Assembly (NCBI RefSeq): GCF_905475465.1
Contig: NC_062252.1
Location: 6,882,001-6,946,000 of the forward strand
Direction: 5' to 3'
From: Pieris napi
Taxonomy: Eukaryota > Arthropoda > Insecta > Lepidoptera > Pieridae
Length of the DNA stretch: 64,000 nt
Below the pieces are notes generated by a model. It was not told the DNA's origin. It ran no database searches and worked only from the letters and a program-made list of their open reading frames with translations. This document shows positions 32,555 through 43,690 of the stretch, piece by piece (the stretch's first letter is position 1; every line of letters starts with the position of its first letter). The position numbers were made by a program, and so were the translations under genes.

Positions 32555-35000
32555 TATAAAAGAGTACACTAGATATTCGTTTATTAAAATGTGCGCTTAT
32601 AAATTAAATTTTTCCCAGCACAGAAAAGATAATACGCCTAGTATTAATTATAAATTCTGACCCCTCCTAATCTTTCCTTTCAAAAATTCCATAACTGTAA
32701 TACTCCTTTCATGCCCTTTGTAGAGAAATAATTATGAACATAAATAACTTGAAAATTACAGCATTCATACAGCCTCTCAGCTAGACGTAATTTTCCGTTG
32801 AATTGAGACGGTTCGTGAATGCAGGCTGCAATTGCCCCGTTTAGCATAATACGGTGATACCATTAGACATAAAGACTGCGGAAACGAGAAAGCAAACAAT
32901 GACGGAATCTACATTGCGAGACTATTGTTATGTGAAAGTGTTTTTACTTATTGATTCCTTCTTTCAAACTGTGCAAACTATATAAGCAACTTCCCATGGA
33001 TCAAAGTACAGACAAATTGAAAAACACTTTTTTATCGGATTGAAGTTATGTTTAATTATAAATTTACAATTATTTTACATAATTTTAAATTTAACCGACA
33101 TTTCGCGTGCGAAACTTTTTAGTCGATACCAACTCCAGGGAAATAATTACAAATAATACAACCTTTTCTACAGCTGTGATACTTTTTGACATTCAACACC
33201 TTTTGTCTTCAGTCACCGTGACCACGCACGCTGTAAATCACACGAAAACACACAACATCACGATTATAACTTTGTTCTAAACAAGTTTTAATTTTGTATT
33301 ATTATTATTTTTTTTTTGTTTAATATGTATGAGTAAAATAATTTATTCTAACAGTACATTTATGGTATGGTAAAAGTATAGTAAATAGTAATATGTAATA
33401 TTAGAATATTTTTACCATACCATCACCCAAGCGCAGAGGCTTGCCGAAACAGAAGAGAGTGAAGGAAGTTCTGCGGCGCTGCTATCACAACCTTCGGAAA
33501 TGAAGTGTGCGACTGGAAAAGAAGATATTTTTACCATTGATATTTACATAATTACTTCTTACCAGGAGAAAGTATTAAAATTTTCGACATTATATTGTTT
33601 TATTCGATTTATCACCCTCTAGCTTTCCACAAAACAAATACAAAACACAGATACCAAATTACCGACGTTGTCTTCCCAACTTATTATTCGCTCTAAATAG
33701 AGGGTGATTCAAACACACCACTTAGACACCAAACAAGGGTGTATTAAGTGTGAGTTAAAATTTAAATTGATTCCGCCCTCCCTTTGGCGAAAATTCAAAT
33801 AGTGCAAGCGGGCAACGGTGAATTTCTTTTTCTGCAAATTGGACGCCTCGAGCCGTTTAGTCACTAAACAACGGGAAAGTTGTATCTGTATGATCGTACA
33901 AACACATACGCACTATGATTACACGCTTCATTTGTAAGGGAGGGGTTGGTGGACCAAATCTTACCAAGCTTTGTACCGTTTTAAAATATATGTATGGGTT
34001 ATACATGTGTTGCACATTCTTATTTTGAAAAATAGACGTACATGTAGGAACTAAATGCGTCTTTGAAGTTGTTAAGAGCATTGTTTAGATATAACATATG
34101 TGTCTACTTACACTATGAGCGTTGCTAGGCAACACATTCTTTTGTTTTCTTTGGTATACAAGATTGTGTAATACCTACATAGTTTTAAAATTGGAACTAC
34201 TTTCGTTCTTCTCTTATTGTATCTTTATATAACTTAATTGTTTTTAAAAAGTTTTATTATTTTAGATAGGTAGGTACACATAATTCTTCTGGGAGCTTTG
34301 GGCGCAATCAACAGGCATTGCAAATAACATTTATAGCGACAGGATTTTATTTTTATTTATTATTACATTTCTATTAGATTTTTTAACCCTTTTTTGATTG
34401 TTTGGTAGTCATCATTATAGAACTTGATTTATAAAATCTGCACTAACGTATAGTTTTTTCATAGTACTGTGGTAACTATGCAAAAACAATTTAGTTTAAT
34501 ATTCTTTATCTATAACTTGAGCAAAGTATTTACAACTACTACCACATACAGCCTACAAATTGTTATGAAATATAATAAATACGTATAGGATTACGTCGCT
34601 TTCATACATTCAATTCAAAATTATGTACTTTAAGAAAGACAAGATCTAATTAGACATTCGAAATTCAAAATTTCGTCTCAGATCGTTTACCCAGGCCCGG
34701 GAAGTCGGTGAAGGCAACTGAGCGGTAATATTATGTAAATTTTCTCGATTTAAAGTATGAAACGCGTTTTACTTCTTTTTCTCCGAGTTTCGGGTGGAAC
34801 CGTAAAAGCTTTTTCATTCGTCTCGCTTACAAAGTTAACAAAAGGCGCGACGCGACTTCTTTCCAGGCAAAATACTTAATTGACTGATTTTTTGTTCTTA
34901 TAAATTTCTTTAGCTGTATCTTTGTGACGCTTTAGTTATTGTTTAGATCGGAAATGAAAACTAAAACCGTTTTTAGCTTACAGTGTAATAATTAAAAACG
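32555..35000. other. No gene recognised; one short palindrome
   Basis: AT-rich overall. 34680-34870 is GC-richer but has no ORF or splice context. The minus-strand ORF at 33857-34081 has no recognisable domain. The palindrome at 33362-33425 is listed separately. Confidence 0.4.
33362..33425. repeat. Short inverted repeat
   Basis: ATGGTATGGTAAAA and TTTTTACCATACCAT flank about 35 bp. It could be a tiny MITE remnant or a local palindrome. Confidence 0.55.
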
Positions 35001-35007
35001 TAAAACG

Positions 35008-35360
35008 CGTGGCGCTACAACCTTTAGGACTCAGATTTCTGAATATGTTTTTGGTAAGTTAGAGTGTACTCCTCCGTAAAAGGCCGGCGACGCACTCTCT
35101 AAAATTGGGTGTCCATGAGCTGCGATGACTGCCCTTTATGGGCGTCCCGTAGGCTCGTTTGCCTCTATTATATTTTTTTTAAAAATGTGATCGTTCTCGT
35201 TATCGTTCTATGCCTGAAACACGCCGTCGACTTTTTGGCTCTCAGGTATTCCTCAAGATCTTTTCCTCTACCGTACAAACGAGTATTTAATGCACACATA
35301 GAAAGAGAGTCCAATGGTGCACATCTGGGAATCGAATGGTGGTAGTCATCAGGGATGACA
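35008..35360 (-). mobile_element. tRNA-derived SINE, family SA, interrupted copy
   Basis: Minus-strand SA: the tail GTGGCGCTACAACCTTTAGG lies at the low end and the head near 35350 (GGGATGAC). The middle has TGCCTGAAACACGCCGTCGA and CACATAGAAAGAGAGTCCAA. A family A fragment (about 35070-35200) sits inside it in the opposite orientation. Confidence 0.72.
35070..35200 (+). repeat. LINE 3' fragment, family A, inside a SINE
   Basis: AAAAGGCCGGCGACGCACTC, GGGTGTCCATGAGCTGCGAT and CTCGTTTGCCTCTATTATAT end in a T/A run. Diverged, and nested in the SA copy around it. Confidence 0.65.
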
Positions 35361-35544
35361 AAATAATCTTAGTTTTTATAATCGACTTTTACAATGTGAA
35401 ATAATCAAACATTGTTCTGCGTTCAAAAGTCAATAAAATGTGAGTGACATGTATCTCTCTAGTAACACGACGTTACCGACGAATACTACGTAGAATATTG
35501 TGTAGGGATATAAAAGATTTATAAGAAATCTATCTTTCTAACTA

Positions 35545-35935
35545 GCATAGGGACATGCTAGCATACTGCCAAAGAGCCATGGAAAGAAGCATTCCGAGAA
35601 TAAGAAAATTTTGACGAGCAAAGAAACACAGACAATAGCTAGAAAAGGGGTGACAGATATTCTTACTAAGATGACCAAATGAAATGGAGATGCACGGGTC
35701 ATATGCTACGGATGAAAAAAGGAAGAAGAGGCCGACAACGCAAAAGATGGGACGCACTCAAATTAACAGCAGGCTACAACTCGAGAAGAGCCGCAATTGA
35801 TAGAGAACAGTGGAAAGTTTTAGAGGAGGCCTTTGCCAAGAGGCACACCGAACTGATATAGGTACTGTAGTGAAAATATATCAAATATCACAGATCACAG
35901 AGTTTCAGAATATAAAGGCTAAAAATTATTATTAT
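35545..35935 (+). repeat. 5'-truncated RTE-like LINE 3' end
   Basis: The frame 35679-35861 encodes MKWRCTGHMLRMKKGRRGRQ, RKRWDALKLTAGYNSRRAA, DREQWKVLEEAFAKRHTEL, stop. This is the C-terminal end of an RTE-type ORF2 (KW.GH, GRxxxRWxD, DRxxWKxLEEAF). Upstream in the same strand ERSIPRIRKF-like sequence is frame-broken. It ends TTATTATTATTACTATT. Confidence 0.82.
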
Positions 35936-36354
35936 TACTATTTACAAATCTACAAGTATGATATAAACATTAACAACATGGTTTTAGTAAAAAGTATCGT
36001 CTCCCTACAAAAAGGTCTCAAGCCTCAAGCATCTGCCCAAATCAATCTTAAATATTGAATTTGCCTCGTAATCTGCAGGAAAGTTGGACGGAAAACGAAT
36101 CTCTATTACATTTTAACACAATTTGTTTCGAGTTTGCACCTTTCCACGTTATGTGGGGAATCTTTGAAAATGGAACATTCTTAATTTTGTCACTTAGTCT
36201 GTACTTAAACACGATTGCCTTATTGCGTTCATTCACGTTTGACACATGACATCTTTACATTGGACCCGAAGGAGGAAGCTTTTAATTCGACACGTATGTT
36301 TATAATATAATTAAGAGCAAAGCTACTATCATTATTATTAATTATTTAGTTAAT

Positions 36355-36554
36355 AATATAATATAATATAATATAATATAATATAATATAATATAATATA
36401 ATATAATATAATATAATATAATATAATATAATATAATATAATATAATATAATATAATATAATATAATATAATATAATATAATATAATATAATATAATATA
36501 ATATAATATAATATAATATAATATAATATAATATAATATAATATAATATAATAT
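36355..36554. repeat. Perfect (AATAT)n microsatellite, 40 units
   Basis: By direct reading the block is 200 bp of AATAT units with no interruption I can see, flanked by imperfect AT-rich sequence. The ORF it creates (repeating LYYII) is an artefact. Confidence 0.95.
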
Positions 36555-36559
36555 AATAA

Positions 36560-36940
36560 TCAATCTGGAACTGTTAAGGAAAAGCAACTTATGTATGGCC
36601 ATTAATGTTTACAATAATTTACCAAAAGAATTAAAAGAACTTCCGACTAGAGTCTTTAAAAATCGACTTGGTGTATTATTTTTGGAAAAATGTATTATTC
36701 AATGAATGATTATTTGCGTGGGACACTGTAGTTGATATAAATTTAATAACGTATGATATGTACTATACAAATAATACAAGAACCGACCAATTCATATGAC
36801 TAATAATGTAAAATGTAAAATTCCTTTAAAGACAAATTTGCGCGCCATTGTGTGTGGCAGAATATGTGAACTTACGATTGTAGCACCTTACACATTTTTG
36901 TACCATGCTCTTGCAATAAATTATTATTATTATAAAAGTT
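36560..36940 (+). mobile_element. 5'-truncated jockey-like LINE, copy 2
   Basis: Frame pieces read LCMAINVYNNLPKELKELPT and RVFKNRLGVLFLEKCIIQ, then the 3' UTR shared with copy 1: AATAACGTATGATATGTACT, CCAATTCATATGACTAATAA, GTGGCAGAATATGTGAACTT, and TTGCAATAAATTATTATTAT. It directly abuts the AATAT array. Confidence 0.8.
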
Positions 36941-36944
36941 TGTA

Positions 36945-38065
36945 TTTTATTCCGTAAGTAAATATTTATTTAAATTATATATCATGTTTACGCGACATAT
37001 AATTACCAGATTTTGGAAAGGAAATGCCAGCTTAATTTATTATTGACAGCGATATTTTCCGATTTTACAACATTAATCCGAATTTTTAACGGTCTGCACG
37101 CTTTTCAGGCTCTGCCAGTCCGCGATGGGATTACGACTACGTCAATGGATGTTCGCGCAAACTTTCCGGTTAAGCCTTTTCACAATCCTCTTAAAGTGCA
37201 CCTTGTAAATTAATTATTAATTTGAAATTGGAATACTTCCAAAGTGTGATGTTTCGAAAAAAGAATTCGGGTGAAACGGTCTTTTACCAGAGTTAGGTCT
37301 TTTGAAATATTTACGGCTAGTTATGTCATATCATTTTGAATATGGAATGCTTTTAAATATTCGAACCTCTGCAATTTTTATGAATAAATATAAAACCTCA
37401 TTGTTTATATTCCTAGCCAGTTACAATTCAGTTATTGATATTTACCTATCACCGGACTATTTTATTATTTTAAAATTCGAATGAAAACTAAATATAACAT
37501 TAAAACTGTTGAATTGAAGTTGCTAAAGGTAAGAAATTATATAAAGTTAGTTCTCTTTAGAAATCCTAAAGGATATTAATTCTAGTACAATTTGGAAAAT
37601 GGATAAAATGACTTCGAGACATACATGAAGTATGAAACTGTCAGGGCCACAGTATGGCGGTAAATGGATTGGTTGTCACGAGTATACGATTTCGAAGTTC
37701 GAAAAATATTTCTATCAATGTTAAGAATTAAATAAATTTTACGTTAATATACTTTAAAGAAAACATTTCTTATCTTATCTTTAACATTTTTGTTTTTAAT
37801 ATATTTTCGAAAAATCATAAAGTAAGGCTTCTTAGGGCTAAAATCCGGAATGAATATTATTCTATGTAAGCAATTAACACTTGTTCAGTCTGGATAACCA
37901 GTGACTAAGACCCAAAAATCAACCACGAGTGTCAGAAGGCTTTCTTGAGAATGGAACAGATGCTATTTAAGAAGTATGTAACGCATTTATAATTACGATA
38001 AAAATATATAATAAGTTGCGATTATTCTTGGAATATTTTAATAGTTACCAACAATGATAAACAGT
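36945..38065. other. No gene recognised
   Basis: AT-rich. ORFs at 37013-37213 and 37302-37484 show no recognisable domain. Confidence 0.45.
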
Positions 38066-38069
38066 AGTG

Positions 38070-38290
38070 GTGGCCTAGTAGCTTGGTGGTGATATTAACC
38101 CTAGGATTTAGGTTCGAATACCGGCTGTAACACTTACTCTTACAGTCAAGGAAGACTTCGTGAGAAAACCGGCCTTAGACCCAAAAAGCAGATGGTATGT
38201 ATTGATCACCTACTTTCCAATTAGAAAAAAATATTACAAAACAGATATAGAAATCTAAGGTCAAGACCAAAGGTTGTAAGAGATAAAAAC
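38070..38290 (+). mobile_element. tRNA-derived SINE, family SA, decayed copy
   Basis: GGTGGCCTAGTAGCTTGGTG, TAGGTTCGAATACCGGCTGT, CTTAGACCCAAAAAGCAGAT and AGACCAAAGGTTGTAAG follow the SA order with many substitutions and deletions. Confidence 0.7.
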
Positions 38291-38689
38291 AAAGAGATAT
38301 TTTACGTCTTCCACATAATTTATTTAAGATGAGACATTAAATAGCGTCAATAAAGCTCTTTACGCCATTTTAACCATAGCTATCACATAATTTCCTCGTT
38401 ACTACGAACCGCAACGTTATTACAATCGAAAGGGGTGAATATTTACGGGTTTGAAAATATATTTTTTTATTTGTTTTAATTATAGAAAGTATCAGCGACC
38501 TCCATAGGTCACTTGTATTGAATAATTTGTTTAGTTTTAAGGTGACAATTTTTTTTGTGAAGTATATGACCAAAGTCGCGTTAATATAAGTTGGAAGAAG
38601 TCTTATTAAAGTTCAGTACTGAAAGCTAGACCAAGACGAGACGATGCTAAAAGATAACATATGATATGATTACATTTTTTATAGAACAT

Positions 38690-38885
38690 CGGGTTAAGAT
38701 ACGGGTGGAATTTCGTATTCTGCCTCGACGTCTGTTGATGAAACTCAGCTACAGGTATTAATTCAAACAACTCCTCTTAACACTCTCTATGGTAATCCTG
38801 TAGAAGATGCAACTTCAAGGGATCAAGCCGCTGGGACTGTTCGGGGACTGATTATAGTTGTAACTGTGAAGTCACATGCTCCTGA
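38690..38885 (-). repeat. LINE fragment upstream of family A 3' end
   Basis: GGTGGAATTTCGTATTCTGC, CTCGACGTCTGTTGATGAAA matches the coding block at 58340-58400, which is contiguous with a family A 3' end. It is therefore an internal reverse transcriptase-coding piece of the same LINE on the minus strand, with stops. Confidence 0.55.
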
Positions 38886-38911
38886 AATATAATTTTCACT
38901 AATTAACAATC

Positions 38912-39245
38912 GTGAGTTATTTATTTATACATTCTAAAATAATGCCTATGCCTAAAAATACAAGAAAATATGACATCACAAATTTAATACACATATAGAT
39001 CAATTATATTAGAACATAAGAAATCTATCAAAGAAAAAATTAAACAAACAACCACAAAATAAAAATAAAATAAAACAAAAAATAATAATAAAAACTAGAA
39101 AATTAATAATAACTAAAACTAAAAAGTTACAATAACAGTAATAAACGAAATGAAAACTTAAACCACATTAAGAGCCCGCAAAACAAAGTTACGGTCAGTT
39201 GGTAGACTGTTGTAAAACACATCAATATTTTTATCAATTATATTC
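38912..39245 (-). repeat. Possible minus-strand retroposon tail
   Basis: TTATTTATTTATACATTCTA at the low end, an A-rich body and AGAGCCCGCAAAACAAAGTT look like the 3' part of a non-LTR element on the minus strand. The family is not matched elsewhere in the window. Confidence 0.35.
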
Positions 39246-39248
39246 ATA

Positions 39249-39584
39249 TCTTAATATAAATAAATTACGTGTCACGTTGTTTGTCCGCTATGGTCTCCTA
39301 AACTACTTAACCGATTTCAATCAAATTTGCACACCGTGTGCAGTTTGACCCAACTTAAAAGATAGGATAGCAATTCAATTTATACCTGCAATATTATTTT
39401 ATTGCAAAATATTTGTTAATTATTTGATAGTCACAATTCTAACAGATGGCGCTGTGTTGAACGTACAAACAAAAAGCATAGTGGTCCCCATGACTGGTGT
39501 TCTCCTACCGCTTCCCTTGAATAGTTTAATACTATGTAATATAAGAAAAACCTTAGCCACAGCAACGCTTGGCCGGTCTGCTAG
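39249..39584 (+). mobile_element. Helitron-like element, family H3, complete copy
   Basis: It starts TCTTAATATAAATAAATTAC after A and ends GCAACGCTTGGCCGGTCTGC then TAG before T, 336 bp. The interior has GTGTCACGTTGTTTGTCCGC, ACTTAACCGATTTCAATCAA and AACAGATGGCGCTGTG. Ends and AT target fit a Helitron, though the terminal hairpin is weak. Confidence 0.7.
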
Positions 39585-39589
39585 TTATA

Positions 39590-40895
39590 TTATAAAGCAA
39601 AAGAAACAATAATTATCTACAAAAATATCGCAAAATGTTAACACAAAACAACCGAAAAAATATTTCATTACGCAAAGGAAAACACAGTTAATTCCCCGAA
39701 AAAAGGGAAACGTTACTTTCGTTCCCATTAAAAGCAAGAGATAAGCCCCGTTGTGCTGTCAACTCATACATCGTTAATTCTGGTAGAACCTCAACTTTTT
39801 ATTGTACGCAATTCCTATTGCTATATATTAAGTGGCCGTGTGACGGCACATTTATCTTTCTGTGAGAACTCTTACAGATAATTAACCAAGAAGGGCTCTT
39901 ATCATATTGGTCTGAATTAAAAGAGTGATAATTCAATTGCCCGTTCTTTATTGGTTAGATAGTAACTTTATTGTCTATTTTGAAATACTTTTCTCCTGTT
40001 GAAAAAAGATAATACAAATACGCTTAACAAACGATTGTACTAGTTTCAGATATTAGTTTGTATGCGTATTAATATATATTGTAACTGAGAGCTTGTAACT
40101 TTTTGCTACTATGTATGTTATATGCAAAAAGGTCGAGTGTATTTTCTATATGTACATTTTATATAGTTGATGAAATAGTGAGATTGCTTTTAGATCGTTT
40201 ATTTTCATCGAAAATGTAAAAAACTAATTCCAACCAAACAGTAGCAGAGTGTTTGAAATAAAATTACTTTTGCAATTCGTCTTCTATCGATGTCAAATTA
40301 TGACAGCTTACAGATTAATTCAGTATAAACTATTTTATTTATTTATTAATAAATTTACAGCTAACATATATAATATTATAAAACAAAACACTTAGACAAT
40401 ATATAACAAAGTCAAAACAGATTACATAAATAAACAATATATATGTCACAGAAAACATATGTAAAGTACATTAATAGACAAAAAGAAAGAAAATAAAAGA
40501 AAATTGATATTTATCATTGAACAAATGACAAATAATACTTAATAATTCAAAGTTGAATTTTTTTACAATATTGAGTTAACCTTCAGTTGTGAACATTTAA
40601 CCTATCTTTATTAAAATTATTTAAATCGTGAAGGAGATATCCTTGTGATTATTAGGTATATAGGTGACATAATGAGGACACGGCTATATTGGATCGTTTT
40701 CTAAGGATTCTGTTTTCCTTCTGTACCTATTTTAAATGCATTGCAATGTGTTTTAGTTGCAAAGATCATTTTTAACTTAATATAATTTTTATTTCATTAT
40801 CGTATCACTATTCATTTGCAATACTTTAAATTGCATTCAAATAATCAAATTTTTAGCACTTAAAATGTATGAAAATCCTTCAGCTTGTGAAGCTA
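39590..40895. other. No gene recognised; retroposon tail at 40330
   Basis: AT-rich. TTTTATTTATTTATTAATAA at about 40330-40350, followed by an A-rich body, suggests a minus-strand non-LTR tail. Nothing else is supported. Confidence 0.4.
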
Positions 40896-41136
40896 CCTTT
40901 CGTTATTGCAAGAGCACCCTTGCTGTATGTGCTTAAGGTATGCGCGCGCTGAAAGCTTCAGGTTCTGAGCTGCTTGCCCTCCCCTCAGTAACGGTTTCAC
41001 AGGCGTGGAGGCCACACGCATTTGGGTGGGCGACTTTCCGCCCACGGCAATTTGTTCGCGACAGACTTGTAATGTTGGCCTGAAAATTGTGTGTGTTGTG
41101 TTAGAGTTGTATATGGACTATTGATGGATTTGTGAG
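40895..41136 (+). promoter_or_regulatory. Candidate promoter and non-coding first exon
   Basis: A GC-rich island (GCGCGCGCTGAAAGC, CCCTCCCCTCAG, GGGTGGGCGACTTTCCGCCC) leads into a G/T-rich stretch typical of insect 5' UTRs (GTGTGTGTTGTGTTAGAG) and then GAG followed by GTAGGT at 41137, a plausible splice donor. The only short ORF (ATGGATTTGTGA) is trivial. A first exon of a plus-strand gene outside the window would look like this. Inference only. Confidence 0.3.
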
Positions 41137-41522
41137 GTAGGTTTTATATTTTTTTAAATATACTAAGGTTTTGTAAATAAATTACATAATTTTTTGGAAA
41201 TTAAGTTATTGAAAATTTTCTGATAATAGCTTAAGTTTTACTTACATCATAACTTTTAAAACGAGATTCGGACCTTAATTATAATTAATAATTTCCTTTT
41301 ATTGACAAAGATCAATCAAATTAACAAAAGGTTCTATTGAGCTATAACAAACCAACCATTCATTAATATCCTGATTGATTCATCAAAGCAAATCCTTAAT
41401 CCGATTTGCCAGCTGATGTATTTTATGTCCATCCACTAAAACTTTCATAAGCGTCATTACTTAACAAATAAAGGGTAGTAATTATTAAAGATAATACAAA
41501 CTTTTATTAGTATAGTTCAAAG

Positions 41523-41728
41523 TACTTACGCGATAGAAGACGCGATGTACTGTGACAGCCAAGATCAAAACCTGTTTTTGTCCAAGCACTTGTATCAACA
41601 AAACTAAAAAACTCCAACAATACAGATGTCAAAAAGTCATTTACATCTATTGTTATCATTTTTCCCGGTGAACTATACTCCACCAACATCAAATGCCAGT
41701 AAAAATATACTTTATGCGAAACTGGACT
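41523..41728 (-). other. Possible coding exon of unknown gene
   Basis: The minus-strand frame (open from about 41728) reads VSHKVYFYWHLMLVEYSSPG, KMITIDVNDFLTSVLLEFFS, FVDTSAWTKTGFDLGCHSTS, RLLSR and meets CGC then GTAAGT at about 41523-41528, a consensus donor. A CCAG upstream could serve as acceptor. I do not recognise the protein. A fragment of an unknown mobile element is equally possible. Confidence 0.2.
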
Positions 41729-41734
41729 TTATGG

Positions 41735-42240
41735 ACCTTAAAATTACATTCAAGGTTTATGTAGGAAGATATTGGTGTTAAGATACAAAGAAACATCGAT
41801 AAAACAGATAGCAGTAAGGCACAAAAGAGTGTAACAAAAGGGTATTATTCCAGATAAACGCGGTGTGTTTGTCTCGTCGTAAAAATATAAGACACGTCCG
41901 GTATTAAGGCTGTACGCTTATTTTTATTTAATTTGGTTTTATTTTGTTTTCTTTTGTATGTACACTAGCTAGTCTATGATTTTCATATAAATATAACTGT
42001 ATTTTTAATATTTCTTTGAACAAATAAATCGGAGAAAATAAATTATCAATAAGTATTTAGTAGACCTATAATAGTATCTTATTAGGATTAAAATAATTAT
42101 ATACAAATTTTTAATTTTTATTTTTTAATACTAAGAGTAACCTTAACTCCATTTTACCCTGGAAAAAATTACGATATGATCAAATACGGTATTATAAAAA
42201 ATTTGGTTCACAATTATATATTATAGTATGAAATTCTATA
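41735..42240. other. No gene recognised
   Basis: AT-rich spacer. Confidence 0.45.
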
Positions 42241-42245
42241 TAATA

Positions 42246-42281
42246 CTAGTTGACCCGGCAAATGTTAGCCGGGTCAGCTAG
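42246..42281. mobile_element. Two Helitron 3' ends fused as an inverted repeat
   Basis: The 36 bases read CTAGTTGACCCGGC, then AAATGTTA, then GCCGGGTCAGCTAG. Each half is a family H1/H2 3' terminus facing outward, with A before and T after. No interior remains. Confidence 0.7.
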
Positions 42282-42444
42282 TTCATTATATCTTATCGTT
42301 AAAGAAGCATTCGTAAGAGACGTTTTCAATCGACCGTTTTCTCTCCGACTTACTTTGGCTTTCTATTATTACCACAATAATTTTCAAAATCGGTTTAGTG
42401 CATTCAGAGATTACCTTCGACCTTGCAAACTTTACCTTGTATGA

Positions 42445-42615
42445 TATTTAAAGAGTACCTACCGAGAGTTTTTTACGCCGGCTTTTTCTCTCGGCCTACA
42501 CCCTGTCTTCTTTGCCGATGAGTAGGTATGCCTACAAATTCATATTTAATGACGTGGAATAAGTGATACATGTATCTTATGTTCCATAATAAACATATTT
42601 TATTTTTTATTTTAT
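42445..42615 (+). repeat. Retroposon 3' tail, 'TTTTACGCCGGCTTT' type, copy 1
   Basis: CCGAGAGTTTTTTACGCCGG, CTCTCGGCCTACACCCTGTC, TTTGCCGATGAGTAGG and a TTTTATTTTATTTTA end. Same as the unit at 57215. Non-LTR 3' UTR, no coding part. Confidence 0.75.
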
Positions 42616-42689
42616 TTTATTAAAATAGATAAAAAATATTATGCCACTACCCATGCCTATAACCACAGATATCTGTTTTCTTTATTGTC

Positions 42690-42835
42690 TCTTTAGCCAG
42701 TGCCTGAAACATGCCGATTTAGAGTCTAACACACGCCGCTTTGCTCACGATGCTAATACTCTATTTGTGCACATCCGGGGTTAGAACGTACGACTCATGG
42801 TTTAGAGTCACAGTCCTTAGAGGTAGAATGATAAT
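42690..42835 (-). repeat. tRNA-derived SINE, family SA, short decayed copy
   Basis: AGCCAGTGCCTGAAACATGC, ACACGCCGCTTTGCTCACGA and GTGCACATCCGGGGTTAGAA follow the minus-strand SA order with internal deletions. Confidence 0.55.
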
Positions 42836-42839
42836 ACAG

Positions 42840-43300
42840 CAAAGTCCATAAGATAAGAAGAAGAATTTAAAGAACTTAAAAATAATATTAATATCCTATT
42901 GAATTAAATATGAAGTAAATCTCTGCAATTTATATAGTGTTATCAAACGTCGCATCGCAGTATCTATTACGAAATTGCCATTTGATAAATCGCCAAACAT
43001 TATTATGGGCGGCAAAAGAAATGGACGTACTCAACTTCAAACGAAACCTCTTTAAGGAAGTCATTCGAATATCAACTTTACCCCACCTAAATAGCTTACA
43101 TTTATGAATGGTATGAGGAGATTGTGTATTTTTAGCAAAATAAGTATTACTTTTATGAAGGATCATAATGGAACGTAGAGTAAATGAATGTTATCGTTAG
43201 TAAATGAACCATTCGGCTTAGGTCTCTACTCGTATTACTCATATTAATATTCCCGCGTCACTGCATTGTTGCGATACAAAACACAAAAAAACTGTTACTG
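42840..43300. other. No gene recognised
   Basis: AT-rich. The minus-strand ORF at 42930-43166 has no recognisable domain. Confidence 0.4.
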
Positions 43301-43301
43301 T

Positions 43302-43679
43302 TGTATAAATTACGTGTCACGTTGTTTGTCCGCTATGGACTCCTAAACTACCGAACCGATATCAATCAAATTTGCACACCGTGTGTAGTTTGATCCAACT
43401 TAAAAGATAGGATAGCTTACATCTCAATTTATACCCGCAATGTAATTTTATTGCAAATTATTTGTTTATTATTCGAGACAATTCTAACAGATGGCGCTGT
43501 GTTGAAAGTACCACATAAGTTTAGTTTCACATAAGCTACAATTTAATGGCATAGCCACCAAAAAAGCATGGTGATCGCCATGACTGTTGTTTTCCTGCCG
43601 TTTCTTTTGAATAGTCTACTACTATGTAGATAATATAACAAAAACCTTAGCCACAGCAACGCTTGGCCGAGTCTGCTAG
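43302..43679 (+). mobile_element. Helitron-like element, family H3, 5'-shortened copy
   Basis: TATAAATTACGTGTCACGTT and GTTTGTCCGCTATGGACTCC begin the copy. It ends GCAACGCTTGGCCGAGTCTG then CTAG at 43679 and T. It has about 40 bp more interior than the 39249 copy. It stops 11 bp before the mariner. Confidence 0.7.
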
Positions 43680-43690
43680 TAATATATATA

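Noticed and set aside
33362..33425. Palindrome as a rho-independent-type terminator
   Set aside because: This is eukaryotic DNA and the spacer is about 35 bp; a small inverted repeat or MITE remnant is the only supportable reading.
36342..36602. 86-codon minus-strand ORF with LYYII repeats
   Set aside because: It is only the translation of the AATAT microsatellite.
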